DNA of 64,000 bases from Jejuia rubra. GTDB lineage: Bacteria > Bacteroidota > Bacteroidia > Flavobacteriales > Flavobacteriaceae. Below are positions 62,422 to 64,000 of the stretch, piece after piece. The notes under the pieces were generated by a model. The model was given only the letters and a program-made list of their open reading frames with translations, made no database searches and was not told the origin of the DNA. Made by a program: the position numbers and the translations under genes. The stretch lies in the NCBI RefSeq assembly GCF_042684665.1, contig NZ_JBHULY010000034.1, forward strand, positions 186,001-250,000, written 5' to 3'. Within the stretch, counting starts at the first letter, position 1. Each line of letters begins with the position of its first letter.

Positions 62422-64000
62422 TCATTCTTCCAATTTAGCCGACAACTCAAACCAGCGTTCTTCCTTGGCTTCAATCGTATCAATAATTTTCTGGAGATCT
62501 TCAGACAGCTTGTTAATTTCGTCTTGAGTTAAATCCGGATTATTGAATTTATTCTCTAACTCCTTTTTATCATATGCCAACGAATTTAACTTACTTTCAA
62601 TATTGCGCAATTCCTTTTCTTCATTAAAAGACAATTTTGAGGCCTCGTTTTCCTTCCAAGAAGTTTTGTTTTTTTTGTCTTCTGAAGCATCACTCGAAAC
62701 AACAGGTTGGCTGTCTTCGTAAATCCTATAATCCGTATAATTCCCTGGAAAATCTTCAATCACCCCTTCACCTTTAAACACAAATAAATGGTCCACGATT
62801 TTGTCCATAAAATAGCGGTCATGGGACACCACAATTATGCATCCTGGAAAGTCCAAAAGGAAATTTTCCAAAACATTCAAGGTGACAATATCTAAATCAT
62901 TGGTGGGCTCATCCAAAATCAAAAAGTTTGGGTTTTGAATCAACACAGTACACAAATACAACCGTTTTCGTTCGCCACCGCTCAGTTTTTCAACATAGTC
63001 GTACTGTTTTTTTCTGCTGAACAGAAAGCGTTCCAACAATTGTTGCGCACTAATCTGCCTGCCTTTTTTCAATGGAATAAAATCCCCAAACTCACGAATG
63101 ACATCTATTACCTTCTGTTCAGGCTTTATAGTAATACCGCTTTGGGTGTAATAGCCAAATTTTACAGTATCACCCTTGACCACTTTGCCACCATCTGGTT
63201 TTGCGGTTTGGGTAAGTATGTTTAGGAAGGTGGTTTTTCCAGTGCCATTTTTTCCAATAATCCCAACACGCTCACCTTTTTTAAAGGTGTAGTCAAAACT
63301 ATTGAGTATCACTTTATCCTTAAACGCTTTTGAAACTTTATGGAACTCGATAATCTTGCTCCCGAGACGTTCCATGTTAAGTTCCAACTGCATTTGATGG
63401 TCCTTCCTGCGCTGATGGGCTTTGTGCTTGATTTCGAAGAAATCATCAATTCTGGATTTGGATTTTGTGGTACGCGCTTTAGGCTGTCGGCGCATCCACT
63501 CCAATTCCTTTTTAAAAAGCTGTTTTGTTTTTCCGGCTTCCACTTCCTCACGTTCTTTGCGTTCCTCCTTTTTTTCGAGATAATAGGAGTAGTTTCCTTT
63601 ATAACTATACAGTTGCCCGTTATCCAGTTCAATAATTTCGTTACAGACACGCTCCAAAAAATAGCGGTCGTGTGTTACCATAAAAAGCGTTATGTTTTCC
63701 TTGGCAAAGAAATCCTCCAGCCATTCTATCATTTCCAAATCCAAATGGTTGGTAGGCTCATCCAAAATCAGCAAGTCGGGCTTATTGATAAGAGCATTGG
63801 CCAAAGCCAATCGCTTTTTTTGTCCACCAGAAAGTGTGCTCACTTTTTGGTTTAAGTCCTCCAATTTTAATTTGAAAAGAATCTGTTTGTAGAGGGTTTC
63901 AAAATCCCATGCCTGATGCTGTTCCATTGCATCGAATGCCTTTTGGTAGGCATCCGTATCTTCTGGGTTCAAGAGGGATTTCTCGTAATCTGAAATAATT
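62422..64000 (-). CDS. ABC-F family ATPase (Uup-like), 5' end outside window
   Basis: The gene is cut by the window end: the frame is open past 64000, and the first residues seen are I-I-S-D-Y-E-K-S-L. Two ABC domains are present, with signatures L-S-G-G-Q-K-K-R-L and D-E-P-T-N-H-L-D, then G-K-N-G-T-G-K-T, L-S-G-G-E-R-K-R-L and D-E-P-T-N-D-L-D. The linker between them is charged (E-E-R-K-E-R-E-E-V-E). The C-terminal coiled coil (last 70 residues) is the Uup-type ABC_tran_CTD that binds DNA in E. coli Uup. Such proteins act on ribosomes or genome stability, not transport. Confidence 0.9.
   Translation of the reverse strand, partial: IISDYEKSLLNPEDTDAYQKAFDAMEQHQAWDFETLYKQILFKLKLEDLNQKVSTLSGGQKKRLALANALINKPDLLILDEPTNHLDLEMIEWLEDFFAKENITLFMVTHDRYFLERVCNEIIELDNGQLYSYKGNYSYYLEKKEERKEREEVEAGKTKQLFKKELEWMRRQPKARTTKSKSRIDDFFEIKHKAHQRRKDHQMQLELNMERLGSKIIEFHKVSKAFKDKVILNSFDYTFKKGERVGIIGKNGTGKTTFLNILTQTAKPDGGKVVKGDTVKFGYYTQSGITIKPEQKVIDVIREFGDFIPLKKGRQISAQQLLERFLFSRKKQYDYVEKLSGGERKRLYLCTVLIQNPNFLILDEPTNDLDIVTLNVLENFLLDFPGCIIVVSHDRYFMDKIVDHLFVFKGEGVIEDFPGNYTDYRIYEDSQPVVSSDASEDKKNKTSWKENEASKLSFNEEKELRNIESKLNSLAYDKKELENKFNNPDLTQDEINKLSEDLQKIIDTIEAKEERWFELSAKLEE

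Noticed and set aside
1..64000. CRISPR array or insertion sequence
   Set aside because: No regularly spaced 24-40 bp repeat series was seen, and no DDE or IS200/IS605 transposase frame is present. Only small palindromic elements occur.

Overview
The window looks like a chromosome segment of a marine-type member of the Flavobacteriaceae (Bacteroidota). Supporting signs are low G+C, several -7 elements of the form TAnnTTTG with no strong Shine-Dalgarno sites, SBBP and 'CDD.NDG..FDL' proteins with C-terminal type IX secretion sorting domains, carboxypeptidase-regulatory TonB receptors, a long SecA without a C-terminal zinc motif, and flavobacterial families such as DUF3810 and DUF5723/OmpA.

Positions 1 to about 24,500 form an AT-richer accessory island. 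Its left end lies outside the window. Its right end is marked by a large serine integrase (22753-24480) that stops just before the housekeeping gene trmH. The island holds a partial small resolvase, an ArdA-like antirestriction gene, about 1 kb of repeat-bearing noncoding DNA and a few small cargo genes. It also holds a candidate defence locus: an XRE regulator, two unrecognised co-oriented genes (145 and 434 aa) and a divergent 1,415-aa protein with an N-terminal PD-(D/E)XK-like nuclease, a NACHT NTPase and a long helical C-terminus. A heavy-metal block follows on the minus strand (22561 to 10274): secreted Cys-rich protein, TonB receptor, Fur-family regulator, MerTP, GDCCVxC protein, HYC_CC_PP protein, CusA-like pump, outer-membrane channel, HMA-membrane fusion, CusB-like adaptor and HMA lipoprotein. 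Together these could take up, chaperone, sense and export a soft or transition metal. No mercuric reductase is present.

Positions 24,600 to 64,000 look like core genome: trmH, SRPBCC and VOC proteins, a DEAD-box helicase, type IX secreted proteins, an M48 protease, SpoU methyltransferase, DUF6503-like and DUF3810 proteins, pepD, topB, a BKACE-type enzyme, a GNAT protein, an RluE-like pseudouridine synthase, an ECF sigma factor with a membrane partner, a TonB receptor, a PfkB kinase, a UvrD-like helicase, secA, a DUF2795 protein, a PduO-type adenosyltransferase, a tandem DUF5723 pair, a SAM methyltransferase and a Uup-like ABC-F ATPase cut by the window end.

Points that stand out: an in-frame TAA inside the signal peptide of an otherwise intact 2.6-kb T9SS gene; several families of small dispersed palindromic repeats, one read through in frame inside topB and one apparently nested in a larger dispersed element; at least five genes that can only start at TTG or rarer codons; and a perfect 11-bp hairpin whose loop contains a stop codon. 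No tRNA, rRNA, CRISPR array or insertion sequence was recognised.
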